64,000 nucleotides of DNA from Chryseosolibacter histidinae (GCF_018598225.1 NZ_JAHESF010000037.1:1-64000); one strand, 5' to 3'; positions 47,473-57,360 are shown, counted from the first letter of the stretch. Notes: generated from the sequence alone by a model not told the origin. Numbers and translations are program-made.

Positions 47473-49029
47473 ATGAACAGCACGAGACGCGATTTTCTTA
47501 AGACAACCGGCGCAGCGGCGATCGGGATTGGATTGTTGCCTGCGTTTGCCGGGCGGATGTCGGATGTTTTTGCACCTGCGGGTCTGGCACGTATGAGTCC
47601 GGAATCTCAGGGTGTTTCTTCCGCGGCCATCAGCAAATTCATCAACGCGGCCAACGCCTCTGGCTTGCAGTGGCATGGGTTCATGCTGCTGCGTCATGGT
47701 AACGTGATCGCCGAAGGCTGGTGGAAACCTTTTGACTTCCAGTATCGACATACGTTGTACTCGCTGAGCAAAAGTTTTACAAGCACCGCCATCGGACTGC
47801 TGGTGAAAGAGGGAAAATTAAAAGTTGACGAACCGGTGATCTCGCTGTTCCCGGAAGACCTGCCCGTGGAGGTCAGCGACAACCTGAAGCAGATGAAAGT
47901 AAAACACCTGCTAACGATGAACACCGGTCACGGCGAAGATACCACGGGAAAGATGCGGGAAGGCACTGCCCCCTGGACGAAGACCTTTCTTTCGCTGCCC
48001 GTGGAACACGCTCCTGGTTCGCATTTTTTGTACAACACAGGCGCCACGTACATGCTGGGCGCAATCGTTCATAAAGTAAGCGGGCAAGACGTGGAAACAT
48101 TTTTGTCGTCACGTTTATTCAAGCCCCTGGGTATTACCGGGTATGACTGGGAAAAATCGCCGCAGGGTTTGAGCGTGGCAGGGTGGGGGTTGCGCATTAC
48201 CACTGAGGACATTGCCAAGTTCGGGCAGCTGTATCTGCAGAAAGGAAAATGGAACGACAAAACGATCCTGACTGAAAGCTGGGTGAATGAAGCCACCAGC
48301 GCGCAGACCACCTCCAATCCAGGCGATGGTGACTGGAGCCAGGGATACGGCTACCAGTTCTGGCGCTGCAAGCCCGGTTTCTTCAGGGGCGACGGCGCCT
48401 TTGGACAATACTGCATTGTGATGCCGCAATACGACGCGGTGCTGGCCGTGAACAGCGAGAGCTGGGATATGCAGAAGCAGATGACCATTGCGTGGGAGAC
48501 ACTGTTGCCCGCCATGCAGGCTTCCGCGTTGCCTGAAAGCGCCACTGACCAGCAGCAATTGAAACAGGATCTCGCCAACCTCAGTCTGCCCGTTGTGAAA
48601 GGTTCAGTCACCTCGGCGCTGGCGAAGAAGTACAATGGCGCCGAGATCAAGTTCGGCAACAATGAGTTCGGGGTTACCTCCATGCAATTGAAGTTTTCTG
48701 ATGACGGATGTACCTGGACCGCAAAGACGGCAAAGGGCGCTCAGGTGATCAAAACCGGATGGGAGAAGTGGGCCACGAACAAAGAAAGTATGAAGTATCT
48801 CTTCAGCGTGGGCAACCGGAATCCCGTACCCTCCAAGGTAGCCGCGACTGCTACCTGGATCAACGAGAACACACTGCAGCTAAACCTCAGGTTTATAGAA
48901 GCGATCCACGGCGACAAGATCACCTGTGTATTCGATGGCAATAAAGTTTCCGTTTCTTTCCTGAACAGCGTCTCCGAGAATACTAAGAATAATACCGAGA
49001 AGAGGGGAACGCTTGAGGGAACGGTTTAG
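47473..49029 (+). CDS. Class C beta-lactamase-fold serine hydrolase, Tat-exported
   Basis: A 518-residue exported hydrolase. Leader MNSTRRDFLKTTGAAAIGIGLLPAFA is a twin-arginine signal. The beta-lactamase-related domain (about 40-370) has the SxxK motif at Ser97-Lys100 (YSLSKSF), FLYNTGATYMLG where the Tyr-x-Asn motif is expected, and WRCKPGFFRGDGAFGQ, which replaces the usual HTG/KTG box. A C-terminal beta-rich region of about 150 residues follows. Relatives include esterases, D-aminopeptidases and 6-aminohexanoate hydrolases, and true beta-lactamase activity is unlikely. Co-transcription with the upstream isomerase is possible but the heptad pair lies between. Confidence 0.88.
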   Translation: MNSTRRDFLKTTGAAAIGIGLLPAFAGRMSDVFAPAGLARMSPESQGVSSAAISKFINAANASGLQWHGFMLLRHGNVIAEGWWKPFDFQYRHTLYSLSKSFTSTAIGLLVKEGKLKVDEPVISLFPEDLPVEVSDNLKQMKVKHLLTMNTGHGEDTTGKMREGTAPWTKTFLSLPVEHAPGSHFLYNTGATYMLGAIVHKVSGQDVETFLSSRLFKPLGITGYDWEKSPQGLSVAGWGLRITTEDIAKFGQLYLQKGKWNDKTILTESWVNEATSAQTTSNPGDGDWSQGYGYQFWRCKPGFFRGDGAFGQYCIVMPQYDAVLAVNSESWDMQKQMTIAWETLLPAMQASALPESATDQQQLKQDLANLSLPVVKGSVTSALAKKYNGAEIKFGNNEFGVTSMQLKFSDDGCTWTAKTAKGAQVIKTGWEKWATNKESMKYLFSVGNRNPVPSKVAATATWINENTLQLNLRFIEAIHGDKITCVFDGNKVSVSFLNSVSENTKNNTEKRGTLEGTV

Positions 49030-49031
49030 TT

Positions 49032-49143
49032 GGTAATCGGTGACCGGTAATCGGTAATCAGGTGATCAGTGATCGGTAATCAGTAAAATCGGTAATAACT
49101 CTCAAGACAGGTTACCGAATACCGGTACCATTTTACCGGTTTA
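49032..49143. repeat. Heptad inverted pair, GGTAATC type
   Basis: Left arm 49032-49096 has about nine units (GGTAATC, GGTGACC, AGTGATC type), the longest left arm in the window. Right arm 49110-49143 (GGTTACC, GAATACC, TTTTACC, GGTTTAA) runs into the stop codon of the convergent DUF4249 gene. The left arm begins 3 bp after the serine hydrolase stop, so it lies between two convergent 3' ends. Confidence 0.85.
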
Positions 49144-50253
49144 AGGCCAGTAAGCAGGTTTGTCGGTGGCGTTTGGAAAGATCGCTTTGCAGGCGTTTAC
49201 ATTACCTGTTTCGGGTGTAAACGCGTAAGGGATGAGGGCGCGGTCTATAAAAACCGACTTTCGCGTGATGCCACACACGGCGAAGATGCCCAGTACTTCA
49301 TCACTCTTTCCATCAGCCGTAACGATGTTGCCGCGTACTTTCACAGCGCTGGGTTGAAAGATACTGCCTGATGACTCCTGAAGGGTTTTAACCAGCTTCC
49401 AGAAATTATAGACTTCCGTAGAGAGGCTGAGCTGCTCGATCTCCACATGGTAAAGATTGATCATGCGCACAGATGTAACAGGTATCTTATGAAGCAACAC
49501 GTTTTTATACTCGGCGTGCTGTGTGAACTGTGTATTGGAGAGCAGTATTGAATTGTTGTATTCGGTGGGCCAGCATTCACAACAGGTGCAGTCTCCTATT
49601 TTCAACAGCTCATCAAAATAGTTGATGTGGCCACTGCACGGTAACGGGTCGGGGATGCGCTCATCGTTGAGGGTTTCATAGTAGCGCAGCTCCGGGTAGG
49701 TGCGGGCATGGAACGTTCCCTTGAACCGCCACCGCAGATGGCCTGTGCTTGTCGTGGCGGCCTTCGCGTCTACTGACACGTTGATGGCATCCTGCTTTTC
49801 GGAGCCGTCACTCTGATAAACGATGGCGTCGTCTTCGAACTCGGTGTAGATGTTGTCGATAGAACCTGCATCGGTCAGCACCTGCGGTTCGGATCTGTAT
49901 TCTTTCTGCGTACTGGTAATGATGCGTACGGCGTAAGTTTTGCCCACCTGCGCCTGCCAGTTGTTATAGGTCTGGTACACGCCGCCGCCAGCCTGGTAGA
50001 GGTCCCTGACAATGGTACCATCTTCGACGATCGAGACCTTGGCATCCGTGACGGGCACGGCATCGCTGGAAAGCGCATCCGTGCTCACGGTGTGCGAGAT
50101 CTTAACGGTATAAGGTCCTGGCTCATTGGTTACCATGCCGTCTACCACCAGCTTGTTTAAATTTGAAACAGCGGCTATCTCGAGCGGCTCGATACATCCA
50201 TCGATCAGCACCATCAACATTGGTATTGCGATCCGAAGAACCTTTGTGCCCAT
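49141..50253 (-). CDS. DUF4249 lipoprotein, distal copy
   Basis: A 370-residue lipoprotein with signal MGTKVLRIAIPMLMVLIDGC (Cys20). The DUF4249 pattern is clear: LNKLVVDGMVTNEPGPYTVKIS, then an immunoglobulin-like N-terminal region (about 35-130) and a C-terminal domain with the cysteine cluster CTCCECWPTE near 220 and the final ATDKPAYWP. It is the fourth gene of the operon 56426-49141 and a clear paralogue of the second gene: same length, same cysteines, same C-terminus. DUF4249 proteins are found with TonB receptors and are thought to be surface partners, but the ligand is unknown. Spacing to the upstream gene is 13 bp. Confidence 0.92.
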   Translation of the reverse strand: MGTKVLRIAIPMLMVLIDGCIEPLEIAAVSNLNKLVVDGMVTNEPGPYTVKISHTVSTDALSSDAVPVTDAKVSIVEDGTIVRDLYQAGGGVYQTYNNWQAQVGKTYAVRIITSTQKEYRSEPQVLTDAGSIDNIYTEFEDDAIVYQSDGSEKQDAINVSVDAKAATTSTGHLRWRFKGTFHARTYPELRYYETLNDERIPDPLPCSGHINYFDELLKIGDCTCCECWPTEYNNSILLSNTQFTQHAEYKNVLLHKIPVTSVRMINLYHVEIEQLSLSTEVYNFWKLVKTLQESSGSIFQPSAVKVRGNIVTADGKSDEVLGIFAVCGITRKSVFIDRALIPYAFTPETGNVNACKAIFPNATDKPAYWP

Positions 50254-50266
50254 GATCTGAAATATT

Positions 50267-52603
50267 TTATCTCACCACTTTAAAATACCGGTACGTCTCA
50301 AAGGGTACTCCGTCTTCAGTAATACCCGAGACCTTGACGGTATAAGTTCCTGTTCCGTCTGCCGTATAAAACTCAACCGGTGTCTCTTTCGTAGCATAAA
50401 CGCTGATGCCCGGCTCCCAGTGCAGGGTAGACCGGAGATCGGGTACCCGCTTATCGGAGTCGCCCTGGTGTTGTTTTGTTTTGAAGCGCAACGGTGAGTC
50501 TATGCCTTTGATGTTAAGTGAACCTTTTCTCCTGAGCGCTTCCTGGTGAACTTCCGGCGCGCCCGTGGTGATGACAAGGATCCCGTTCTTGCCAAGTATG
50601 CCGTACCGTACAAGGGTATTCTTGTCGTGGATCACACCGATGCTCCTGATCATGGAGGGGTTCATGGCCATTAGATAATCGATGCTGTCGGTCAGTACCC
50701 CATCGATCACCAGCAGCGGCGATCCCGATGCGAACATAGAAGTACCTTTGATGAAGACACGGATGTCGTCTTTGCCCTGTACTTTTTTCGACTTCACCAT
50801 GGTGACCGCTTCGCTCAGTATTTCGGCAACGGAAGCAAACTCTTTGAATCGTCCGAGCTCCACCGTGAAATCCGTATCAATGTAATCCTCTGCAATGTCT
50901 TCATTTTCTATTACGCGTTGCTCCGAACCTTCATTGCGTTTTTTCTCGTAGTAAGAAAATGATTTGAGGATAGGCACTTTCACCTTCATAAAAGCATGAT
51001 AAGCGTCATTCTCCGTGCTCTTCATTTTAATAGCGGTATTCCCCATCACAAACGACGGCTCTTCTATGGTGAGCTTGGTATTTTTGATGGTGGTGTTCCT
51101 GTAGGTTACGCCGTACAACGCCTGGTCATCGCTGAAGTTTTTAAAGAGTGGAAAATAGAATGCTCCGTTGTTCCGTGTGTAAACGCCATAGATGAAATCG
51201 TTCTGGTTGAGCCAGAAGGTGATGAGCGTGGAGTCTTTCGCCGGTTTGCCCTCCTCATCGGTGAGGTGTCCTTTGAGGAAAAGGGCGTTGGAAGTTTTTG
51301 GGACCCCTGGTGTTATGGCAAGCATTTGTTGCCAGGTCATTTTGTTCCATTTGGCAGCGATCAGCACATCGTTGATCTCCTGTGAAGAATAGTCGATGTT
51401 AGAGAGCGCCTGTGGCAGGGAAAGGTCGCTGTTGAAAAAAACATGGTTGAAGAAGCTCGTGCCTGGCGCTGTATCTTTGAAAAAGTCGTTCCGGTAAACG
51501 GTAACGGAAGCGTTGCCCGTATGCAGCGCATTCTCCGTGGAAGAAAGCCTGATGTCTACCGTTACCTTCTCACGGGTGCTGTATTGTTCTTTGTCGAACT
51601 GTACATCGATCGCGGGTTTTGACGGCTCGAGAAAAATGAAACGTTCCGCGAGCACATCGCCATCCGCAGTAAACAATGTCAGCCGCGCGGTGCCATAGGT
51701 GCACAGCTTGCTGGCGAGGGACACCGACATTTTCGTATTTCTTTTGAAGGAAACCGGTGCGGCGAAACAGATCTGGTCATGCACGTTCATCACCAGGTAC
51801 AGCTCGGCATCGCGCATGGTGGAGTTCTCCCTGACCTGCAGCGACGCCGTTAACCCTTCCGCATCATTCCCGGAAACCGTCATCACAACGCCATCTTTTT
51901 TTGGAGCTTCCAGCGGGAGCCTGTTGCCTTTATATTCTACGGTGTATTGTTTGCCTGCTTCGGGTACGAAAGAGAATTTTCCCCATCCGTGGTCTGTGGC
52001 CCGGAACGAAACGATCCTGTTACCATCAGCACTCACATACGCTTCGTCCGAAGCATTCATGCCACTCACGGCTACGGTATTGGAAAGCCCCTCGATCAGC
52101 GCGCCGCCTTCGGCAAAGAACTGTAAGGGTGTATTTTTCTCATCTTTCAGCGATTTCTCGCCTGTGATAACAAAAGAGCGCTGAAAGTAAGCAGGTGTTG
52201 ATGTTTTGTCGGATTCACCGCCATCGATGAAAGCAACCAGTGAATAGTCTCCACCCGGAAGGTCTGCAGGAAAGATGAGCTGGCTGAGTCCCTTTCCGTT
52301 TTGCACGAATGTTTTGTTTCGCAAAATGCCCTGTTGCTCCGCATTCACCAGCATGACGTTGATCACGTATTTTCCTTGGGTAAGGAGCCGGCCTGTGGGG
52401 GTGAGCACATAAGTTTTAAAAAAGGCTGTATCACCCGGGCTGTATTTCGGCTGATTGAAATCGACGTAGATCTTCAGCGGAGCGTGATAGCGGTAATAGA
52501 GCGATAACTGTTGCTGGAGCCGCACGGGGAATTCGGTTTTGCTTGTAAAAGCAACGCCAGACAGGCAAAGCAATAGCATCAGATAAAGATGGAATTTTTT
52601 CAT
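50267..52603 (-). CDS. MG2-domain/TonB-plug-like hybrid envelope protein
   Basis: A 778-residue exported protein with signal MKKFHLYLMLLLCLSGVAF. It starts with an alpha-2-macroglobulin MG2-type beta-sandwich at about 40-140 (PLKIYVDFNQPKYSPGDTAFFKTYVLTPTG) and continues with further beta-rich domains. Near residues 620-690 a segment (MFASGSPLLVIDGVLTD...YGILGKNGILVITTGAP) resembles the plug of SusC-type receptors. It ends in a beta domain, not a barrel, so it cannot be a channel. It could be a periplasmic or surface adapter for the operon's TonB receptor. Its start overlaps the upstream DUF4249 stop by 4 bp. Confidence 0.82.
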   Translation of the reverse strand: MKKFHLYLMLLLCLSGVAFTSKTEFPVRLQQQLSLYYRYHAPLKIYVDFNQPKYSPGDTAFFKTYVLTPTGRLLTQGKYVINVMLVNAEQQGILRNKTFVQNGKGLSQLIFPADLPGGDYSLVAFIDGGESDKTSTPAYFQRSFVITGEKSLKDEKNTPLQFFAEGGALIEGLSNTVAVSGMNASDEAYVSADGNRIVSFRATDHGWGKFSFVPEAGKQYTVEYKGNRLPLEAPKKDGVVMTVSGNDAEGLTASLQVRENSTMRDAELYLVMNVHDQICFAAPVSFKRNTKMSVSLASKLCTYGTARLTLFTADGDVLAERFIFLEPSKPAIDVQFDKEQYSTREKVTVDIRLSSTENALHTGNASVTVYRNDFFKDTAPGTSFFNHVFFNSDLSLPQALSNIDYSSQEINDVLIAAKWNKMTWQQMLAITPGVPKTSNALFLKGHLTDEEGKPAKDSTLITFWLNQNDFIYGVYTRNNGAFYFPLFKNFSDDQALYGVTYRNTTIKNTKLTIEEPSFVMGNTAIKMKSTENDAYHAFMKVKVPILKSFSYYEKKRNEGSEQRVIENEDIAEDYIDTDFTVELGRFKEFASVAEILSEAVTMVKSKKVQGKDDIRVFIKGTSMFASGSPLLVIDGVLTDSIDYLMAMNPSMIRSIGVIHDKNTLVRYGILGKNGILVITTGAPEVHQEALRRKGSLNIKGIDSPLRFKTKQHQGDSDKRVPDLRSTLHWEPGISVYATKETPVEFYTADGTGTYTVKVSGITEDGVPFETYRYFKVVR

Positions 52604-53712
52604 GGCCAGTAAGCGGGTTTATCCGTTGCATTTGAGAATACCTCCTTGCACGGGTGGATAATGGCTTCAGCTAAGGGGTTGAGCGAGGTGCGCACAACAG
52701 ACGGATCGACATACACGGCTTTTCTGGTGATGCCACAAACGGCAAAAACACCCAGCACTTCTTCCTTGTCATCGGTGTCATAAAGATTTCCCCTCACCCT
52801 CACCGCACTGGGTTGAAAAATGCTGCCGGCTGATTCCTGCTGGATCTTCACCAGTTTCCAATAGTGATACAATTCAGGTGAAAGGCTGAGCTGTTCTACC
52901 TCCGCCCTGTAGAGGTTCATAAACCTGAGGGAATTGACGGGAATTTTGTGAACCGACACTTTTTTATATGTTGCATCTTTCACGATCTGGGTATTAGACA
53001 GAACAACCTCGCTGCCCAATTCCGTAGGCCAGCATTCACAGCAATTGCATGGACCGATCTTGCTAAGCCCTCCCGGACCGCCGATGTATCCGCTGCACGG
53101 CCACGGCTTGGGTATGCGCTCGCCGGTGTCATTGTTTACCGTATAGTACAGCTCAGGGTACGTGCGGGCATGGTAGACTCCCTTGAACCGCCACCGCAGG
53201 TTACCGGCATCAGGGGTCGCGGCTTTGGCGTCAACCAGTATATTGATGGCATCCATTTTCCCGGATCCATCGTCGTTAAAGGTAAAGCCGTCTTCTTCAA
53301 ACTCGGTATAGATGTGATCGATCGAACCTGCCGATATGAGGGTCTGCGGAACTGACCGAAATTCTTTGTCCGCGCCGGTGATGATCCTTACTTCGTAGGT
53401 ATTGCCCTCCTGTGCCTGCCAGGTGGCGCTGGTCTGGTATACGCCGTTACCGGTTTCATACAACGGCCTTACTATACTACCATTTTCAACGATGGTGATC
53501 GTAGCGCCGCGAACGGGCGGGGCGTCCTGGGAGAATTTATCGGTGCTGCCGGAGTACGTGAGCTTCACCGTATATGGCCCGGGCTCGTTGGTAACCAGTC
53601 CGTCTACCACGATCTTGGATAACACGGCCGGCGTAATGTTCAGCGGCTCGATGCATCCATCCGACAGTAACAAGAGAAGGGGTATGATGATTCTCAGTAA
53701 CTTCATGTTCAA
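52600..53712 (-). CDS. DUF4249 lipoprotein, proximal copy
   Basis: A 370-residue lipoprotein (MNMKLLRIIIPLLLLLSDGC, Cys20) paralogous to the fourth gene of the operon. LSKIVVDGLVTNEPGPYTVKLT, the cluster CNCCECWPTE and the end ATDKPAYWP are shared. Translation is coupled on both sides: its start overlaps the TonB receptor stop by 4 bp and its stop overlaps the MG2-type gene start by 4 bp. It is probably an outer-membrane partner of the receptor. The presence of two diverged copies suggests a hetero-complex or two ligands. Confidence 0.93.
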   Translation of the reverse strand: MNMKLLRIIIPLLLLLSDGCIEPLNITPAVLSKIVVDGLVTNEPGPYTVKLTYSGSTDKFSQDAPPVRGATITIVENGSIVRPLYETGNGVYQTSATWQAQEGNTYEVRIITGADKEFRSVPQTLISAGSIDHIYTEFEEDGFTFNDDGSGKMDAINILVDAKAATPDAGNLRWRFKGVYHARTYPELYYTVNNDTGERIPKPWPCSGYIGGPGGLSKIGPCNCCECWPTELGSEVVLSNTQIVKDATYKKVSVHKIPVNSLRFMNLYRAEVEQLSLSPELYHYWKLVKIQQESAGSIFQPSAVRVRGNLYDTDDKEEVLGVFAVCGITRKAVYVDPSVVRTSLNPLAEAIIHPCKEVFSNATDKPAYWP

Positions 53713-56426
53713 AATTTAAACTGGTACGTGAGCGATGGTACGGCGGTTCCGATCAACGACAACTGATAAGGCTTTAACAACATTCCCGACTGGCTTACGA
53801 AAAACACCGAGTACGGATTTTTGCGGCCATATACGTTGTAGATCGAAAGCACCCACGTACTTTCAAATAACCTGTTCTTTTTTCTCGATCCTTCCAACAC
53901 AAAGGCCACGTCCATCCGGTGGTAGTCAGCAAGCCTGTAGTTATTCCTGGCCGTAAAATCCATGATCATGTTGCCATCCGTTGAGTAGGCAGAAACGGGG
54001 ATCGACACCGGCCTTCCTGTGTGATACGTGAAGGTTCCTGTGAAGAAGATCCTGCGGGTGATGTTGTAACGCCAGTTGGCATTGAATACGTTCGGTTGGT
54101 CAAAGTTGGAAGGATACCAGCTTCCGTTGTTTACAGTTTCAACGTCGAAAGGTCCTTCAACTTTCCGTTTGGATCTTGCATAAGCGTAATTGAACCCGCC
54201 CGTGAGCCTTCCCTTGAGCTTATTCACCGTCAGCTCCGCTCCATATGCCCTGGCTTTTCCATTGAGCAGCGCCGTTTCCAGCTGCGGATTCAGGATCAGG
54301 TTGGCGCCGTCTTTGAACTCCAGGATGTTGGCCTGCATCTTGTAATACACTTCAAAGGCAAAGTCGTAAACATTGGATTTGGAATTTCTGAAATACCCAA
54401 CGGAGAACTGGTCCGATCTCACGGGTTTGAAGTAGGTGTTGCTGGCCTGCCAGATGTCTACGGGGGTAATGGTTGCAGAATTGGTAATAAGGTGCACGTA
54501 CTGATGCATGCGGTTGTAACCGATCTTCAGGGCCGACTGAAGGTCAAGCGTGATGTTGGCGGCAAGCCGGGGCTCGGGCCTGATATAAGTTTTGATGAAT
54601 TGTCCCGCGCTGTAGGAGGTGGTGTCTGTGGTGTATTCCGGTTCCCGTGGCAGGTCCGGCAGGTAGTGGTATACGTTGCCTGCGCCGAGGCGGTTATAAA
54701 TGGAAAGCCTGAGCCCTGCTTCGATCTGTACATTACTTCTCCAGTTATAGCTATCGTTGAAATAGAGCGCGGATTCGATGGCAGTTTCGCGTGGCACTGA
54801 CGCAGGCTTGATCTGTGATTCCTCCGAAGTAGGCGTGATGGTGCCGGGTCTGAACTGGTAATAGGTGGAGTGAAATCCGAAAGACTGTTTGTGCAGGATG
54901 CCGTTCCGGTTCACATCGATCTTCAGGGAGGGATATATGACTCCGAAATTAAGATCGAAAGCCTGAACCGGATCATCTTCACTCACCTGGTATCCGTATT
55001 GTCCCCAATGCAGCGCGGCCGTATAGAACCACGCATCGTTCACTGTTTTATCGTAACGTACGGTGGCTGCGATGTTCTGCCACTGGTTCACGGTGTCGTT
55101 GGCGATTGAAAAACGATCCATGCTGGTGTAGCCGGATACGGTGAGCTTGCTGTGCTTGTCGAGCTTGTGCGCATACTTGATGTTGGCATCGTAAAAGAAA
55201 ATGGAGCCTTCGCTGATTCCCCTGTACCGGGTTTCCAACTGGTTCAGGATCCAGTCTGAGTAAGACGACCTTACCGAGAAGGCGAGCGAGCTCGTATCTT
55301 TTTTGAGGGGGCCATCCAGCACAAGCTCACTCGATACCAGTCCCAATCCTCCTTTACCATGCCACTTGTTGAAATCGCCTTCCTTCGAGGTGATGTTCAA
55401 TACCGAAGACGTACGTCCGCCGAACTCTGCCGGCACGCTTCCCTTGTAGAAGGCAGATTCCTGTAAAGCATCTGAGTTGAAAGCAGTGAAGAACCCGAGT
55501 GCGTGCGATGTGTTGAAGATGGGCGTACCATCAAAGAGCACCAGGTTCTGGTCGGTAGAGCCACCCCTCACATTAAATCCCTGCGCGGCTTCACTGGCCG
55601 TGGTAACACCGCTCTGCATCTGGATCTGCTTGATCACATCGGCTTCACCTAAAAATGAAGGTGCCCGTTGCAGCTCTGTTAACTTAAGCTTCGACTGGCC
55701 GATGCCTGTATTCAAAATGTTCTGGTCACTGATCACGATCTCTTCCAGCAGGGTAGGCTCAATGATCATCTGCACCTTGAGCTCGCCATTGCCATAAGCC
55801 ATCACATTCAGCACCTTTTCTTCGTAGTTGACAGACCGCAGGGTGAACAGGTATTCTCCCGCCGGCAGCACCAGGTTGAATTTACCGGCGGCATCCGTTG
55901 CAAGCCCGCGGTTGAGCTCGTGAACATAGATCGTTACGCCAGCCAACGGGGCTTTGTTGTCTTCATCGCTCACCAGGCCCTGGATGGTTACTCTTTTGCC
56001 TGGCTGATAAGTGTTCTTATTGCCCACCGTGACCCGGTCTATCTTCTTTCGTTCAGCGGTAGCCTTTTTGATCAATGCGTCCCTTTGCTGTGAGTGCGCG
56101 GGATTTTTAAAGAAGACCACGGCATAATTGTAGATCACCACAAAGTCGACTCCCGAACCTTCCAGCAGGGTGCCCAGCGTTGTGCGTAACGACACACGGT
56201 CTGTGCTTTCGGGCATGCGAAACGGCTCGAGCCATTCGTCAAGGTAATAGAACCGGAGGGTGCTCTTCTGCTCAACGGATGCAAGGAACTCTGTTAATGC
56301 CTGATCGGGTGTAGGCTGCTGGAATGTTGAATCTAAGATATCCTGGGCATGGGAGGCTGAAACTGCAAGGAGTAAGAGCAAGTAAAAAAGCAAAATGCGT
56401 TTGCTTCCCAGGAATAATAGCTTCAC
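53709..56426 (-). CDS. TonB-dependent receptor with STN domain
   Basis: A 905-residue outer-membrane receptor, first gene of the four-gene operon. Signal about 1-27 (KRILLFYLLLLLAVSASHA), an STN-like domain at about 30-110 (ALTEFLASVEQKSTLRFYYLDEWLEPF), then a CarboxypepD-reg domain at about 145-225 (VTIQGLVSDEDNKAPLAGVTIYVHEL), a plug with IVISDQNILNTGIGQSKLKLTELQRAP and GFNVRGGSTDQNLVLFDGTPIFN, and a barrel ending in SLTYQFKF with the terminal Phe. The STN domain usually contacts an anti-sigma factor, but no sigma or anti-sigma gene is adjacent. The substrate is unknown; DUF4249 partners suggest a peptide or glycan ligand (inference). Confidence 0.93.
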   Translation of the reverse strand: MKLLFLGSKRILLFYLLLLLAVSASHAQDILDSTFQQPTPDQALTEFLASVEQKSTLRFYYLDEWLEPFRMPESTDRVSLRTTLGTLLEGSGVDFVVIYNYAVVFFKNPAHSQQRDALIKKATAERKKIDRVTVGNKNTYQPGKRVTIQGLVSDEDNKAPLAGVTIYVHELNRGLATDAAGKFNLVLPAGEYLFTLRSVNYEEKVLNVMAYGNGELKVQMIIEPTLLEEIVISDQNILNTGIGQSKLKLTELQRAPSFLGEADVIKQIQMQSGVTTASEAAQGFNVRGGSTDQNLVLFDGTPIFNTSHALGFFTAFNSDALQESAFYKGSVPAEFGGRTSSVLNITSKEGDFNKWHGKGGLGLVSSELVLDGPLKKDTSSLAFSVRSSYSDWILNQLETRYRGISEGSIFFYDANIKYAHKLDKHSKLTVSGYTSMDRFSIANDTVNQWQNIAATVRYDKTVNDAWFYTAALHWGQYGYQVSEDDPVQAFDLNFGVIYPSLKIDVNRNGILHKQSFGFHSTYYQFRPGTITPTSEESQIKPASVPRETAIESALYFNDSYNWRSNVQIEAGLRLSIYNRLGAGNVYHYLPDLPREPEYTTDTTSYSAGQFIKTYIRPEPRLAANITLDLQSALKIGYNRMHQYVHLITNSATITPVDIWQASNTYFKPVRSDQFSVGYFRNSKSNVYDFAFEVYYKMQANILEFKDGANLILNPQLETALLNGKARAYGAELTVNKLKGRLTGGFNYAYARSKRKVEGPFDVETVNNGSWYPSNFDQPNVFNANWRYNITRRIFFTGTFTYHTGRPVSIPVSAYSTDGNMIMDFTARNNYRLADYHRMDVAFVLEGSRKKNRLFESTWVLSIYNVYGRKNPYSVFFVSQSGMLLKPYQLSLIGTAVPSLTYQFKF

Positions 56427-56642
56427 AGGTCTTTAGGTTAATGATCTTAATAGACGGCGATATTGCGAAAAGAGTTACACAATCGGTATACCGCTTGTCA
56501 AAATACGCTTTTTATGCGGGTAGTCCCGTATAGGGTTTCGGTTGCATAGGAGAACCACTTCGCGCCGGGAAAGTTGGAATGTGTGCCTTGATTTTTTAAA
56601 TGTCCGGAAACGGGCTCCCGGAAAAATTTTAAACCGTGAAGG

Positions 56643-57296
56643 CTATTTTTTCTTTTTCAGTCCGTTGAAGAATTTCACCCAGTTGAACGGGTTGAGGAAC
56701 GGGTTGGTAACGGGCATGAACTTGTCGTTCTGCGAAGCTGCCCACTGGTTCAGGGCGTAACGCTGATTCAGCGGTCCATCCATCGGCGTGGTTTTCAGGA
56801 TCAGCGCCAGGAGCTCGGCATTGAGGTTCTTTTCGTCTATGGTATTGTCTGGTGGCAGGTTCAGGGCCAGCACGGCTTCCTTGAACACTTCTTCCGTTGG
56901 ATAGGGGAGGATCACGATCTCTTTCAGGTACGTTACATCTTCTACCATGGGAACGATGATGGTGAAGAATTCGGTGGCGGTAGCCGGTACAATGTAATGC
57001 TGGCGCTTATAACCTACCGAGCTGATGATAATGCTATCGCCCACCAGCACGGGCAGGGAAAAGAAACCTACGGCGTTGGTGGTCACGCCACGGCCTGCTT
57101 TGGGGATGTAGACGTGTACACCGGGCAGGGGGCCTGAAACGGTATCCATCACGATACCCGAAAGCTGGATCACACGCTTTTGCTGCTGCGCTTCTGCGTG
57201 TTGTGAAAACGATAAACAGCAGGCGAGTGCCAGTACTGTTGCTGCGAGAAATTTGTTGTTTAAGACGTTCACGGCTCCACCATTTAAACCCATCAA
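56643..57296 (-). CDS. Carboxypeptidase-like regulatory domain protein, exported
   Basis: A 217-residue secreted protein. The leader MMGLNGGAVNVLNNKFLAATVLALACCLSFSQHAEA is followed by one CarboxypepD-reg-like domain at about 42-120 (KRVIQLSGIVMDTVSGPLPGVHVYIPKAGRGVTTNAVGFFSLPV). The C-terminal part (about 125-217) is helical and ends in GLKKKK. No barrel or plug follows, so it is a free-standing version. It lies upstream of the TonB/DUF4249 operon on the same strand with a 216-bp gap, in which I find no clear promoter, and divergent from an ArsR-type gene. Function unknown. Confidence 0.78.
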   Translation of the reverse strand: MMGLNGGAVNVLNNKFLAATVLALACCLSFSQHAEAQQQKRVIQLSGIVMDTVSGPLPGVHVYIPKAGRGVTTNAVGFFSLPVLVGDSIIISSVGYKRQHYIVPATATEFFTIIVPMVEDVTYLKEIVILPYPTEEVFKEAVLALNLPPDNTIDEKNLNAELLALILKTTPMDGPLNQRYALNQWAASQNDKFMPVTNPFLNPFNWVKFFNGLKKKK

Positions 57297-57329
57297 ATAT
57301 AAAAATAAGGTCGTTGCCAGCCTAATTTA

Positions 57330-57337
57330 TAACTTTG
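57330..57337 (+). promoter_or_regulatory. -7 element before the ArsR-type gene
   Basis: TAACTTTG fits TAnnTTTG and lies 23 bp upstream of the ATG at 57361. No TTTG is found at 19-20 bp; a TTG occurs only 13 bp away. Confidence 0.5.
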
Positions 57338-57360
57338 ACCCCATAAATTTAAGATGCTGA

